Shown: piece after piece, positions 15,201-25,200 of the stretch
Layout of the letters: each line of letters opens with the position of its first letter
Numbering within the stretch: position 1 is the first letter of the stretch
Assembly (NCBI RefSeq): GCF_030936135.1
Contig: NC_082595.1
Span: forward strand, 20,783,930-20,847,929
Direction of reading: 5' to 3'
DNA length: 64,000 nucleotides
Source: Gavia stellata
Taxonomy: Eukaryota; Chordata; Aves; Gaviiformes; Gaviidae
Position numbers and translations under genes: made by a program
Notes under the pieces: model-generated
What the model saw: only the letters and a program-made list of their open reading frames with translations
Database searches by the model: none
Told to the model about the DNA's origin: nothing

Positions 15201-18200
15201 GTGGAATTAGCCTGGGCGCTGAAAAGCAGGTGATATATTTTATTTTTTTTTTGTGGTGTGTGACTTCTGCTGGAGGCAGGTTCTGAGTTCTAGAGCATTA
15301 TGTCTGTCCTGCCTTGTCTTAGAGAAGTGTTTCCTTTTGTTCAATTTAGGAATCAAAAACTACTAATGAAAAATCCAGAGGTAGAAGCCCGAAGCCAGCA
15401 GAATCCTCTTCACAGTCCTCCAAACATCCTTTCCAGTTGGCCAATATTTATGAATATTATGATGCAGGGAACCACTGGTGCAAAGACTGCAATACCATCT
15501 GCGGGACCATGTTTGACTTTTTCACTCACATGCATAATAAGAAACACAGACAGGTATGTTGCAGGCTTCCTTCACTAAGTGCTTTTCATGTTGCTATAAA
15601 TAGTAACACTAAAACATACATCACAGAACTACATTTTACAAGAGAACTGAAGTAATAATAAATCCAAGAAGTTGCTTATCAAATTCTTTTTCCCTAATGT
15701 TGGACTTGAGCATTTTGTACAGCTACCGGTGTGTTCCAACTAGTGTAAATGGGGCCTGTGTTCAGCTCACTCGGGAACTAGCGTTTGATATTTGTGTTTC
15801 ATATGTTTACCTGTCCTGTGCTATCATTTATATTTTACCCTTTTCACAGGTTATTTTCTCATTATAAATTGCAAAATGGGAGGGGAAAGAGAGGAAAACA
15901 TAGTTCCTGTAAATATTTGCACGTTGGTTTTAATGTTCAGTGTTCTGAAAGGATGTTAAAAAGGAAAAAGACAAGTGTACTTGCCTTGCTAGTGTAATAT
16001 ATGAGCCTGTATACCTCTGTCACTGTGCAAATAGACCCTGGATCCTTACAACAGACCTTGGGCTTCGAAGACTCAGAGTGAGACCAAACAAGACTCCATA
16101 AAACGCATTGATAGGATAACTGTTCCTGCCAAAGGTACGTTAATTTTTTTTAACTTGGGTATCATCTCCCTTTGCCCTCCAGCAGGTTCCAGTTGCTCAG
16201 AGAAAGGAATTTCAAAACTTTACCTTGCTATAGGAGCACATATAAATACTGTATTATTAGGTAAAAAGCAAATGATTTAATCTCCTGGTTGTTCTTGTGG
16301 AAAAGGTCATGAAGCAAGAATGTAGGAAAACATAGCATGCTTCCTTCTCTTCTTTTTAGAGTTTAGTTTTTTATTTTGAATACCAGGTGACTTTTTCTTT
16401 CTCCAGTGTAGTTCTGAAGTGATTTTTGGTAACATATCAGGATTCAGAACATGACCACGAGTGCTTGCTGTGTTTGGGCAGACCTTGTGCAGTACTCCAC
16501 AGTCTTGCAACAGACTCTGCCGTTCAATACGTTTTTAGTAGAGGTGTTCCTGAAAAATCACTGATGAGTACTTGGTAGAGTGTGGATGCAGAGAATCTGA
16601 GAAAGCCATATGGAAGGGGCTGTAAGTGATTTGAAAATTAATATAAGATTTAAAATCTGAATGTCTAAATAGGCATGCCAGTGATCAATCTCTGTTTATT
16701 AATCTGTTACGTAGTTCTAGTAGTGCCCGCTAAAGGAGGATCTGCAGTGTGTTAGATAAATGCAGCTGGTTCTGTAGGCACAAGGATGCAGTCTTGCTGA
16801 ACTTCAATGAAAATACTTGTGTTCTCTTTAAAAAACAGGTGTTTAGTATTTGAGCAGACTATACCACAAAGATGGAAAATAGATTAAGACTGTAGGAAAT
16901 GTTAACCTACTTGAATAGGGGATAGCCTTAATACGATGGAGAGCACTAAAATAATTTTTTGAATCATAGTAATCAAGCTTCTTCACTTCACATGTTTGCT
17001 CCTGGTAGTGGTGTTTCCCATACTGTAAGTGTAAGGAAAGCAGCATTAACTGTTCCAAAAGGAACATTACTGGAGGTTTTGCTGTTGTTCTTTGATGCGG
17101 TTGTCTGGCTTTGTTAAGAGCTTGGCATTTATTAAGTTTTGTTTCTCTGATCGTTTTCTTCGGCCTTTTCAGGCTCTGAATTTCTGATTCCCATCACTGG
17201 ATATTATTGCCAGCTCTGTCATGAATTTTTTGGAGATCAAATCTCAGCAGAGCAGCATGTGAAAAGTCATCCCCACAATGAGAAATATAAGGTTGGTAAC
17301 TGGTGTACCAGGAGAGAGTCATTCTTTGTGTTAGCTTCTACTTGTTCTGTCTTCCTTTCCTGAAGAATGACATTTGACTCCTTGGAGTATATGTATTTGG
17401 TTATCTTCACTACATTCTAAACAAGCAGAACTTCCCACTACATAGAGACTAATCTTTCATTTGCATGAAGCTGAAATGGTGTTTAAGTCCCACTGTTGGT
17501 TTTCAAACTCTTCTGTAAAGTGCCAGCACTGCTGCAAGCCACCACTCAATTCACATTAAATTACGGAATGTGGAGTTTGTAGCATCTCAGTTTCTTGGTA
17601 GGACAAAGTTCTCTGCTCAGTTAGTGTTGGGATGGCACTTACTGAACACGTCAAAACTGTTACAGAGTGGAATTAATTTATTTTTCATGGAAACAGTAGC
17701 TAAAATTGTGCCATTTATTTCCACAGAAATACATAGATGAAAACCCACTCTATGAAGAGAGGAGAAATCTAGACCGTCAAGCTGGATTGGCTGTAGTTCT
17801 GGAAACAGAGCGTAGGCGGCAGAGCGAGCTGAAACGGAAACTAGTTGAGAAACAGAAAGAAGAGAAGGATGAGAAGAAACCAAAAATAATAAAGAAAGAG
17901 GAAGCAAAGAGCATACCAGAGCTTGGAGAAGGGACTAGTGAAACTCAAGGCAAAATAGATTCTTCTGGGCGAAAAATGGGTATCAAGCTTAAGCTGAAGA
18001 AGGAAGAGAAGAAGGAAGAGAAAAAAGAAGAAAAGAAAGAGGAATCTAAAAAGGATTCACCAAGCCAGACTTCCTTTGGGAAATTCAGCTGGAAAAAGAC
18101 TGAGAGAGAGGATAAAACCCCAGGAGGACCTATTCTAAAGGAGGAGAGTACAGAAGGAAACAAAGAGGAGAACAAGTGTCAGTCTGGGAAACCCCATGTC

Positions 18201-21161
18201 AAGCCCATTGAAATCAAGCTGTCTGGAAAAACTGTTATTCCACACACTAGCCCATGGACACCAGTTGTTTTCACATCAACACCAGCAAAAATTCTACCCA
18301 ATCTACCAGTCCCAACTATGATTTTCAGGAAGTCTACTACTGCGACAGTTAGCAAACCAGCGCCTTTGAACACCTTTTTGTCCATAAAATCCTCTGGAGC
18401 CACCACCAAACCACTGCCTGTGGTAAAAGAAACCAATGCAGATCTTCTACTGCCTCCGGATATCATCTCAAAAGCTTTTGGAGGAGAAGAAGTAATTTTA
18501 AAAGGGGGAGAGGAGGATTTGAAAGCAGGAGAGAAAAGTGAGTCTTCTCAGACTTCTGATATACCACCTCCACCCCCTCCTCCACCAGCAGTTCAGCAGG
18601 CAGCTGTCATCCCTGCAGATGAAGTAGCTCCAGGTGTGTCTGAAAGTGAACACACAATGCTGGCAATGCCTGTGAGACCCCCTCCACCACCACCACCTTC
18701 AACTGCTTTCAGTGAACAGGCAAAAAAGGTAGAGAAACGAAACTCTTGCTTGGCCACAGCCAATGCTAAAGATCTCTATGATATTTTCTACAGTAGTGGT
18801 GGAAAGGGTTCAGCTGACAGCAAGCTTGCAAGTTCTGCACTTCCAAATGGAGAAAACTCTAACCTAACAAAACCTGCAGACTTATCTGCAAACCCTAGAA
18901 TGAATAATAATAGCTCATCCTCCTTGAAAGAGGATTCTCAGAATGTGGCTACTGAAGTTAGCCAAGCCCACTCAGCTGAGAGAAGCTCAGAACTGGAGAA
19001 AACTGATATTCAGGAGACTTCAATACTTCATACTGAGATAAGCCCTGACATGGAAAATGGTATTCAGAAAGACGTAGGTCAAAAATGTGAGACTCCTCTT
19101 TCAACAGATGTTCATACTAAATTGAAAGAAGATTCCTCACAGTGTAATAATCAAGTAATGGGGAGTTGGGTTCTTGGTGAGAATCAGGCTGAAATGAACA
19201 AGAAACCCCTTCAGCCTCAGCTGTTGGAAATGTTGGTCACAGAATTGTCAGAAACAAAAACTGCTTCTGGTATCCAGATGCCTGCAGAGATTGGACTTGT
19301 GGATATAAGACGTAGAGAGCAGGTAGGCAGTCAGGAATTCTGTGATCTACAGAAAACAGAGGTCCAAGAGAAGGTTGGACAGGAAGATGCAAAGAAAACT
19401 GGAGTTACTAACAGAAATGTTCCTGGTACTTTGGAGAAAGATGCAGAGATGAAAGACTGGGAAGTAGAAGTGGTAAAGCCTGAGCTTAGCTTACACCCAA
19501 AGACTTTCTTACCTGAAACACAGAATGAAATTCAAAATTTGGGAAATTGTTGTTTGGTAGAGGAAAAGTTAAGTGGTAACTGTAGAACTCACTCAGAAAC
19601 TGATAGTCCAGACTTGCTCTGTGATTCTCAAAACACTTCAAAAGAAAAAGCTTTAGTAGCGGTAATGACAGACCAGAATTCTGTTGATGCCTCCTTAAAA
19701 GATGTAAAACTGAAAAGTGTAGCTTTGGAAGTATCTCAGCCAGGAGTCCTTGGCAAAGCTTCCCGAATTTCAGAAACCCAAAATAAGATTTCAGAATTGA
19801 CAAGAAGTCCTGGTGAATGGGATACTTCCAGAACTAGTAATGGAGAAGAACGGGTCATCACAACCCATTCTTGTTCTGAAAGTGGTTGGGATCTATCAAA
19901 TACTCCAAATGTAGAAATAAAAACTGGTTCTAATGAAGTTAGTGCTTCAGAATTGACAGAGTTACAGCCAGACACATGTCTCGCCAACACAGAAACTAGA
20001 AGTAGTATATTAGAAGCTCAAGAAAAAGTTCGACCTGAACCTTCAGGCCATGCAGTATTAGATAACCAAGCCCAAAGGCAGGAAGTTGCATGGTTAGTCA
20101 ACGCCTGCTCTGCAAACATTGTTGAACTCAGATCCAGTGTAGAATTAGTAGTTGAAGTTGAAAAAAAATCATTAGGACACACTGGATCAGATGCAATGTT
20201 AGATAATGTTTTTGTCAAAAGAGATGCAAAAGAAGTAGGGACTGGAGGCTTTTCTAGGGCTTGCTCTGATCTTGTCCAAGAGTCAGTAGTTGCTTTATCA
20301 GCAGATTTCCATAGGGAACATCTTTCAGAAGAAGCTGTCCACTCCCCAGAAACGAAACATGAGGTTGTAAGAACCTCAGCAGCCAGTGACTTTAATCTGA
20401 ATATCACTCACTCAGGATTGAACACTGAGCAATGTGAAAGTCTCTCTGCAAATGTTTGTGTGGATAACAAGAAAGTTTCTTTGACATCAGAAGATGTGAA
20501 ACACAATGAGACTCCCTCCCAGAAAGCAGAGCTTGAGTTCAAAAGCACTGATTTCAGTTTGGGAGATACTAAGGTAAAACATGAATGCTTCAGCATCCTT
20601 ACAGCGGGTCTTTTAAATGAGAATATGGAGGAAGTCTCAAAACTCGAAACTATTGCATCCATTAGGCTGGAGTCCAGTAAACTGGGGAAGCTGGGCATTG
20701 AGAAAACAGTGGATGAAACAAAGATTACTGATTTTGCTACATTGACTTCTGGTAGTCGGGAAGATAAACTTTGCACACGGATTTCTCAAACAGCTATGCC
20801 GCAGCTTGGATTGCAGTCCTCAAATAGTGACACTACAGAAGTGGTCATGCCAGTTCTAGAAATGCAGGGGATTTCTCCTGTGTCTGAAATCCTGCAAGTG
20901 GAGGAGAGCAAAGGTGGCACTGTTGAAATGCCATCACTGAGTTGTGATGGAGGCAGCACAGAAAGTCAGGCTTCTGGGTGCGTGGAAACTTTCCTTCCTG
21001 GGCTCAAAGAAACACACGGAAAAGAGGGTGGCTCAGGAGGCAAGGGAGTGTGCACCATCCAGAGCAAGAAGACTGAGCAAACAGAAACTGCTGACAGTGG
21101 TTTGGAAGCGACAACAAATTCAGGAATTGCTGAAAGCTTAGCAGAAAGCCCAGTGGGTTGA
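113..21161 (+). CDS. ZNF318: ZNF318, zinc finger protein 318 (exons 2-10; first exon upstream of window)
   Basis: Nine exons join in phase with GT-AG junctions: 113-258, 5022-5655, 6819-8237, 11261-11360, 12130-12416, 15350-15553, 16035-16134, 17173-17291, 17727-21161. Together they give 2147 residues plus stop, against about 2280 for full-length human. In order (window numbering): a Ser/Arg segment (about 125-140), the motif SFPDIEDEEKFLYGDE, a charged coiled coil (about 730-840), two U1/matrin-type fingers, each C-x2-C-x12-H-x5-H (about 906-928 and 976-997), a Lys/Glu-rich stretch, two polyproline tracts and a long acidic, Ser/Thr-rich tail. Known role: a nuclear factor first described as an androgen-receptor cofactor; the mouse orthologue Zfp318 is needed for IgM-to-IgD alternative processing in B cells. 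Identity rests on near-identical blocks such as SLRITVGND, YYDAGNHWCKDCNTICGTMF and NPLYEERRNLDRQAGLAV. The first exon, with the start codon, is missing only because the window begins in the intron after it. Confidence 0.96.
259..5021 (+). other. ZNF318 intron 2
   Basis: A 4.8-kb intron of AT-rich, non-repetitive DNA. It carries an A14 run (1185-1198), a short G/TG run near 1493-1512 and several T or A runs (about 1830, 2055 and 2212-2235). The short open frames inside it show no recognisable protein and I see no nested gene. Confidence 0.85.
5022..5655 (+). CDS. ZNF318: ZNF318 exon 3 (Ser/Arg-rich)
   Basis: The acceptor is ctgttacacag at 5011-5021 and the donor is ttcag/gtttgg after 5655, which is a rather weak donor. 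The exon starts with the last base of an Arg codon and ends in phase 0. It encodes DDMADGPIFTRGLSCPRGLE, an RS-like block RRRSRSRSRSPSPSYL, an arginine/glutamate helix RARRKREEEERSRN and the conserved block MPKKSILKK. The frame stays open into the intron as far as 5850, so intron retention would add about 64 unrelated residues; nothing suggests that this is used. Confidence 0.95.
5861..5913. repeat. (TA)n-(CA)n-(TA)n compound microsatellite
   Basis: Alternating TA (5861-5874), CA (to about 5885) and TA (to about 5898) dinucleotides are followed by an A-rich run. They lie in the ZNF318 intron between 5656 and 6818. The arrangement is self-complementary at its TA ends. Nothing else is recognisable in this 1.16-kb intron. 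Confidence 0.95.
6819..8237 (+). CDS. ZNF318: ZNF318 exon 4
   Basis: The acceptor is tatctctttcag (ends 6818) and the donor aag/gtatgc follows 8237; 1419 nt, phase 0 at both ends. It holds the strongly conserved blocks HTDFLLPHERASQDGSGFSR, SFPDIEDEEKFLYGDE and YAKIHDLLKTIGLDIGVAEI, then a Ser/Arg stretch (SPDRRSSDPRRLDPW) and a Pro/Tyr/Gln-rich stretch ending in NLRVIETV and SDEKNRAAQKQK. The serine/arginine repeat expansion I recall in the human protein after RRSS is shorter here. The frame is open upstream to an ATG at 6699, inside the intron; I treat that as chance. Confidence 0.95.
8238..11260 (+). other. ZNF318 intron 4
   Basis: A 3.0-kb intron containing one CR1 LINE fragment on the minus strand (9114-9738). 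The rest is unique AT-rich sequence without a recognisable coding or RNA gene. Confidence 0.85.
9114..9738 (-). mobile_element. CR1 LINE fragment, 3' end with ORF2 C-terminus
   Basis: Antisense within the ZNF318 intron. Read on the minus strand, 9552-9199 is still open for 117 codons and shows the C-terminus typical of CR1 reverse-transcriptase ORF2: LRELWLLSLEKRRLWGDLIA, then DIRKKFFTMRVVRYWNWLP and APSLAVIKARLDGAFSNLI. Sequence upstream of this, to about 9738, also has the familiar CR1 look, but against the consensus I remember about 30 bases seem lost near 9555-9565, so the frame is interrupted there. The 5' part of the element is absent, as is usual for CR1. The 3' end at about 9114 retains only a fragment of the terminal repeat (catagaatgat). 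No target-site duplication is evident. It is an old, dead copy. Confidence 0.93.
11261..11360 (+). CDS. ZNF318: ZNF318 exon 5 (coiled coil)
   Basis: 100 nt; the acceptor atctgtttag ends at 11260 and the donor gcaag/gtacac follows 11360. It encodes VIEEREKLKNEREARQKKLY and continues to RLRKQQ, plus one base of a Gly codon. Almost every residue matches the human coiled coil. The exon is followed by a C8/T12 run that belongs to the intron. Confidence 0.95.
12130..12416 (+). CDS. ZNF318: ZNF318 exon 6 (coiled coil, second half)
   Basis: The acceptor ttggctcag ends at 12129 and the donor aacaag/gtaaag follows 12416. It completes the Gly codon and reads EMLRKKRREKDGHKDPLLVE, then NRLQENIMKEISELHKES and KKQSELDKVAQILGINIF, ending in a variable Ser/Lys-rich stretch. 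287 nt, ending in phase 0. Confidence 0.95.
12417..15349 (+). other. ZNF318 intron 6
   Basis: A 2.9-kb intron. The only structure I see is a perfect 16-bp tandem duplication (unit actgagtgctggatac) at 12956-12971 and 12972-12987. An open frame of 71 codons at 15018-15233 resembles no protein I know. Confidence 0.8.
15350..15553 (+). CDS. ZNF318: ZNF318 exon 7 (first U1-type zinc finger)
   Basis: The acceptor gttcaatttag ends at 15349 and the donor acag/gtatgt follows 15553; 204 nt, phase 0 at both ends. After a Ser/Lys-rich linker it encodes YEYYDAGNHWCKDCNTICGT followed by MFDFFTHMHNKKH. The finger is C-x2-C-x12-H-x5-H with all four ligands present. A second frame through this exon is also open but gives no conserved protein. 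Confidence 0.96.
16035..16134 (+). CDS. ZNF318: ZNF318 exon 8 (linker between fingers)
   Basis: A 100-nt exon with acceptor gtgcaaatag (ends 16034) and donor caaag/gtacgt. It reads TLDPYNRPWASKTQSETKQD, then SIKRIDRITVPAK and the first base of a Gly codon. This matches the human inter-finger linker TLDPYNRPWASKTQSEAKQD. It is too short to stand out as an open reading frame and was found from the splice sites and the protein match. Confidence 0.95.
17173..17291 (+). CDS. ZNF318: ZNF318 exon 9 (second U1-type zinc finger)
   Basis: 119 nt; the acceptor cggccttttcag ends at 17172 and the donor is aag/gttggt, a weak one. It reads GSEFLIPITGYYCQLCHEFF then GDQISAEQHVKSHPHNEKYK. The finger is C-x2-C-x12-H-x5-H and is intact. 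It was identified by phase continuity with exon 8 and by the match to the human second finger. Confidence 0.95.
17727..21161 (+). CDS. ZNF318: ZNF318 exon 10 (terminal coding exon)
   Basis: The acceptor ttatttccacag ends at 17726; the exon is open for 1144 codons to TGA at 21159-21161. The first third is well conserved: KYIDENPLYEERRNLDRQAG, then a Lys/Glu run (about 17992-18048), SGKTVIPHTSPW, APLNTFLSIKSSGAT, LLLPPDIISKAFGGEEVILK, two proline tracts (18564-18588 and 18678-18698) and NSCLATANAKDLYDIFYSSG. From about 18840 to the end it is acidic and Ser/Thr/Glu-rich, apparently disordered, and I cannot align it with the human tail as I remember it. It contains degenerate repeats near 20020-20300. 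Confidence 0.96.
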   Translation, partial: KYIDENPLYEERRNLDRQAGLAVVLETERRRQSELKRKLVEKQKEEKDEKKPKIIKKEEAKSIPELGEGTSETQGKIDSSGRKMGIKLKLKKEEKKEEKKEEKKEESKKDSPSQTSFGKFSWKKTEREDKTPGGPILKEESTEGNKEENKCQSGKPHVKPIEIKLSGKTVIPHTSPWTPVVFTSTPAKILPNLPVPTMIFRKSTTATVSKPAPLNTFLSIKSSGATTKPLPVVKETNADLLLPPDIISKAFGGEEVILKGGEEDLKAGEKSESSQTSDIPPPPPPPPAVQQAAVIPADEVAPGVSESEHTMLAMPVRPPPPPPPSTAFSEQAKKVEKRNSCLATANAKDLYDIFYSSGGKGSADSKLASSALPNGENSNLTKPADLSANPRMNNNSSSSLKEDSQNVATEVSQAHSAERSSELEKTDIQETSILHTEISPDMENGIQKDVGQKCETPLSTDVHTKLKEDSSQCNNQVMGSWVLGENQAEMNKKPLQPQLLEMLVTELSETKTASGIQMPAEIGLVDIRRREQVGSQEFCDLQKTEVQEKVGQEDAKKTGVTNRNVPGTLEKDAEMKDWEVEVVKPELSLHPKTFLPETQNEIQNLGNCCLVEEKLSGNCRTHSETDSPDLLCDSQNTSKEKALVAVMTDQNSVDASLKDVKLKSVALEVSQPGVLGKASRISETQNKISELTRSPGEWDTSRTSNGEERVITTHSCSESGWDLSNTPNVEIKTGSNEVSASELTELQPDTCLANTETRSSILEAQEKVRPEPSGHAVLDNQAQRQEVAWLVNACSANIVELRSSVELVVEVEKKSLGHTGSDAMLDNVFVKRDAKEVGTGGFSRACSDLVQESVVALSADFHREHLSEEAVHSPETKHEVVRTSAASDFNLNITHSGLNTEQCESLSANVCVDNKKVSLTSEDVKHNETPSQKAELEFKSTDFSLGDTKVKHECFSILTAGLLNENMEEVSKLETIASIRLESSKLGKLGIEKTVDETKITDFATLTSGSREDKLCTRISQTAMPQLGLQSSNSDTTEVVMPVLEMQGISPVSEILQVEESKGGTVEMPSLSCDGGSTESQASGCVETFLPGLKETHGKEGGSGGKGVCTIQSKKTEQTETADSGLEATTNSGIAESLAESPVG

Positions 21162-21403
21162 AATAAACCCAGCCAGTCCCAATATTTGAGGAGCCAGAGC
21201 TGGGATTATGTATATGTTTTTTGGTTTGGTTTTTTTTGTTCCAGTTGAGGGTTTTGGGTGTATTTTGCATCCTGTGGTAGGACTTGACTAAAGTGAAACT
21301 TAAATCATCGGAAACCAGACACATACTTTATTCTGTACATAATTAATTGTGTAAAATGTTTTTCATGTGAATTTTTTTGCCAATTTCTTTTCTACACTCT
21401 GCT

Positions 21404-21409
21404 ATTAAA
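21404..21409 (+). terminator. Proximal poly(A) signal of ZNF318 (ATTAAA)
   Basis: ATTAAA lies 243 nt after the stop codon. About 25 nt downstream is a G/T-rich element (gcgtgcgtctttgttgttta), the usual layout of a cleavage site. Cleavage is expected near 21425-21432. Confidence 0.7.
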
Positions 21410-22179
21410 ATGGAATCTCTCGTTTATAATGCGTGCGTCTTTGTTGTTTATTTTGGGGGCTTTTATTCTTTGACCATTCTTGGATGATTTCCAGCTCACC
21501 CTGTTTGTGTCAGTAGCACTGTGAGTAGCCCAGCTGCTGGGACAAGCTCAAGAACAGCAATTTAGAACTTGAGGAAATGCAGACTTGCAGAAGAGCTAAA
21601 CCTGAAAATTTCTTTAAACTGTAATGCATGGTTTTGTTTACTTTCATTGTTTGAAATGCAAGAATGTGATTAGAGTTGATTTTTTTTGTTTGTTTGTTTA
21701 TGTCTCTGTGATTTGTAATTACTGTTGTATTACATCTGTACTTAAGCTGTTTCATTGTATTGTATAAGCACATGTATGGATGCCACATCACTAAGCAAGG
21801 GGAGAAAATCTGTCCGACTGGCTTTTGGAGAAGAAGACTAATCGGTAAGGCTCTGTGGCCTGACACCTGGACCAGACATATTGAGGTCACTTACATGATT
21901 TGAAATGGGCTTTCTTTCATTGTATTGTGATCCAGTAACTATTTGTGTTAAATCATTTAGCAGCTGACCAGCTCTGAAGAAGCAGAAGATCAGAACCCTG
22001 GTGTCAGGAATTGGACTCGCTTCATGTGATACAGACACATGCATGCCTACCCTGAATGGTCCTTGAGCTATTAAAAGCTCTAGTGTGATGGTTCTCATTT
22101 GTATAGCTTGTTAAAGACTAAAGTATTAAATGTGTTTGCTTGGATAAATATAACATTTTTATTTGTAAATTGTTTAAAA

Positions 22180-22185
22180 AATAAA
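22180..22185 (+). terminator. Distal poly(A) signal of ZNF318 (AATAAA)
   Basis: A canonical AATAAA about 1 kb after the stop codon, followed by ggtggtc and then a T-rich run (22218-22228). It would give a longer 3' UTR than the site at 21404. Confidence 0.6.
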
Positions 22186-22205
22186 CATATGGTGGTCAAC
22201 AAGAC

Positions 22206-25200
22206 TTTCTACTTGATTTTTTTTTTTAACTCAAGGAAAGTGTTTTATTTCAATTAGTTTCTAACTCCTGTAGTAGCTGACAAAACTGAGAAACTGTAGA
22301 TGATGAAGACATTCAACAGTTAGCCTGCTCAGTAAAAAAACGATTTATTCACAGCTGAAGTCAATGGAAGAACTACTGTCAACATCATCAGTGGAAGTTT
22401 GCTTGACGTCCTGAGCCCTATGTAAAGCTCAAGGCCAGGGGGTCAGGGGCAGAACCCAAGCAGAGTTTGCATTTCTGTAATCACTACCAGCATGTGGATC
22501 TCCAGAGGGGAAAAAAATCACCATGTTTCTTCCATTTCCATGGCTGTGTGTGAAGAAGGTATGAAACATTTTTCAGAGTCATTATGGTGGTTTTAATATT
22601 AGAAATGTAAGAACTATCTAAGCTGAATTTGGAAATCTAGTATAAATGGTCAAGTCACCAAAAAAAAGGTAATTAAGGGAAGAGGGTTTTGAGAAAGGCT
22701 CTTTGAGCTGTTTTTATGATGTTAAGCAGTTACTGCATTGAATATAAGAAGTCTTTGTTAGTGTCATTGCCCTACTTTCTTCAAATAACCATTGCTGTCA
22801 AAACCAAAGAAAGAAAGGTTTGACATGCTTTGATAATTTTAAAATGGAGTTGGGTGATGAGTAGAGATTGCTTAAATCCTGGTTTATAAAAAAGTCCTTT
22901 GTAGTTGTTTCTCAGTTTTCTTTTGTGAATGTTTTTTTATTATATATCTGGGTTTATTTGTTTACATTTGCCAGCTAAATTTTTTCCCCCCATTTTCTCT
23001 CCAATTTCTTCGGTGAAGTGCCTGGTCCCTTTTAAATCTGCAGAGGAAGAGGGGAACTGATTTTCTTGCCTGCCTTGTATTGAGGCATATCAGTGCAGGG
23101 AATGGAAATATTAAAGGGAAGGCTGAATTTTTGCACACTTCTGCATTTTGGATGGTGCTGTTTTGGAATACAGACGTGCTTTCCAGTTAGTTTCCTTTTG
23201 CAGATTGGTTTTCATGAAGGTCTTGGTGCATGCAACGGCAAACACAATCATTTGGACAATCGTCTTCTTCAGACAATCTTATTCAATGTTGTGTTATCTG
23301 TGCGGGACATACTCTTGATTAACTTTCTATTTGGGGAAAGGACATCAATATAAATCCAATATCCTTGTTATCTGCTGTCCTACAGTTGCTTCTACAAGTC
23401 AGGGTGGTCAGTGCAGAACCTGGCTGGCCATGAATGGAGAGCAGCTAACACCAAGGGAAAGCAAGAGGTTTGCAAATGAGAAACTGAGTATTGTTACCCT
23501 GTATTTGTCTTCAGCTTTCCAGAAGCTGAACCTTCCTATGGTACAAATTAAATAGTACTCTTCATACCCTTTCATCACATAATTGTTCTTCTATCCCTGA
23601 GTGGCGTAAGGCTCTCTATTCCACACTTGAAAAAAGATCAATTTTGTCTTTTTTGAGGTAGGAGTAAAAGGTACTGGAACCGCTGGAATAGACAAGAACA
23701 AAATGGATGGTGTAGATGATGACATCTAGGGAGACTGGCAGACAGAGGCGTTAACACTGTCTTGCAATTTCGTGAAATGGCATATATTTTTATTTATGTA
23801 TTCTTTTTTTTCTTCCTTTTTTTTTTTTTTTTTGCTGTGGTTTCCAGAGGCATGCAGTAAGTGATTTATCCACTGTACTGGTCCCCTGTGCTGGCAGAGC
23901 TGTAGCATAGTGCACTGACTGGGAAGCCTTAAGTTCTAGGCTGGCCTTGGACTCTTGACTCCAGATCCTCAGGAGGAGGGGTGAGTTAATGGAGGGGATT
24001 TACTTGTGTGTTTGAATGGTGCAATACAGCATTACCTCTCCTTCCCGACCTAGTTCTCTAAAAGCTGCATAAGGCATGAGAAGTTACCTTTCTCCTGATT
24101 TTTAGAAAGCTGCTGATAGGGAGGAAATAAGCCTAGTTTGAATGTTTCTTTCTTTACACTACTTCAAACCAGGCACAAATAACTAGTAAATTTTAAAGGA
24201 CACAGGATTAACTCTAAGCCTTCATTTGATGCTGCAACCTTTAGTTAGCCATGATGGAGGCTGGCAGAAAGGCCTTTCTTCTGGATGAAGTTTGTTGCAA
24301 AACCAAGCTTTATTAAAAGGCAGTGGAAGAAGAGCCATGGAAAAGCTGCTGGCGTTCAGTCTATTGTAAGTGCAGGTGTTTTTTCAATACTTCTTCCAGT
24401 TTCTTTTAACTTCTGTGGCTGCATTTCAAAAGGAAAAGCGGCCTTCAAATTTTTACAATTGGCAGAAAACTTTAAAAGCAAAAATAATGTTTTAGACAAA
24501 ATACAGTAAGTTACTTTCCTGGGGTAGTCTCTTGGGCAGGTAAATCTTGCTTCTAGCTTGCTGGAATCTTGTCTTTGACTAAGTTTTAACTGAGCAGCAG
24601 ATAGGCTTTTGGGGGGATTGATTGATTGTTTTAGACTTTTAAATGGCATGCGAGCAGGGAAGAAATGTATCAACCAACGTTCTGTTACTATTTTTTTCCA
24701 AATGCATTTGTGTCTTAGTGGTAAAAAGTACAAGTAGTAGATTGAGATACGAGGTCTCTGCCATTTCTTAAGTCTTGCCAATGGTGGAAATAAATGCCTA
24801 ATTCTTAGCTAAGGAAGGAAGCTGCACAAAGTTCTTAAATTTTGCCTGTGGAAACAGATAGTAGGGAAGTGGGCAAAGACAGATTATTTTTTTAGCCTGG
24901 TAAACTCCAAATGGTTTTCAGAAATAGCAAGTGAAAGTAAGTGATGATAGCAGAATTCTCTTTAAAAAACAAACCCACAACAATCCACCAAACTAACGCA
25001 TCCCAAAGTGTGGTAAAATTGTATTTCTTTAGTGCAAAGGGCAAGAGAAATTGCATGAGACAGGTTTTTATGTGGCACTTGATGTAATACTGTTGGTTTA
25101 TTACTCTCTTAGAGCATTACAGAATGGTAAAGGGAGCAGAATCATTCCCTGAGACAGAATTCAGTCCTTTTCTGCCTGCTGCACAGAGTAAGTGCAAACA

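Larger units (their letters stand above)
21162..22205 (+). other. ZNF318: ZNF318 3' UTR
   Basis: Follows the TGA. It is T-rich with two plausible ends: ATTAAA at 21404-21409 followed by a GT-rich stretch, and AATAAA at 22180-22185. It contains no conserved open frame. Confidence 0.75.

Noticed and set aside
15018-15233. 71-codon open frame in a ZNF318 intron
   Set aside because: No recognisable domain, no splice context, and the length is within chance expectation.
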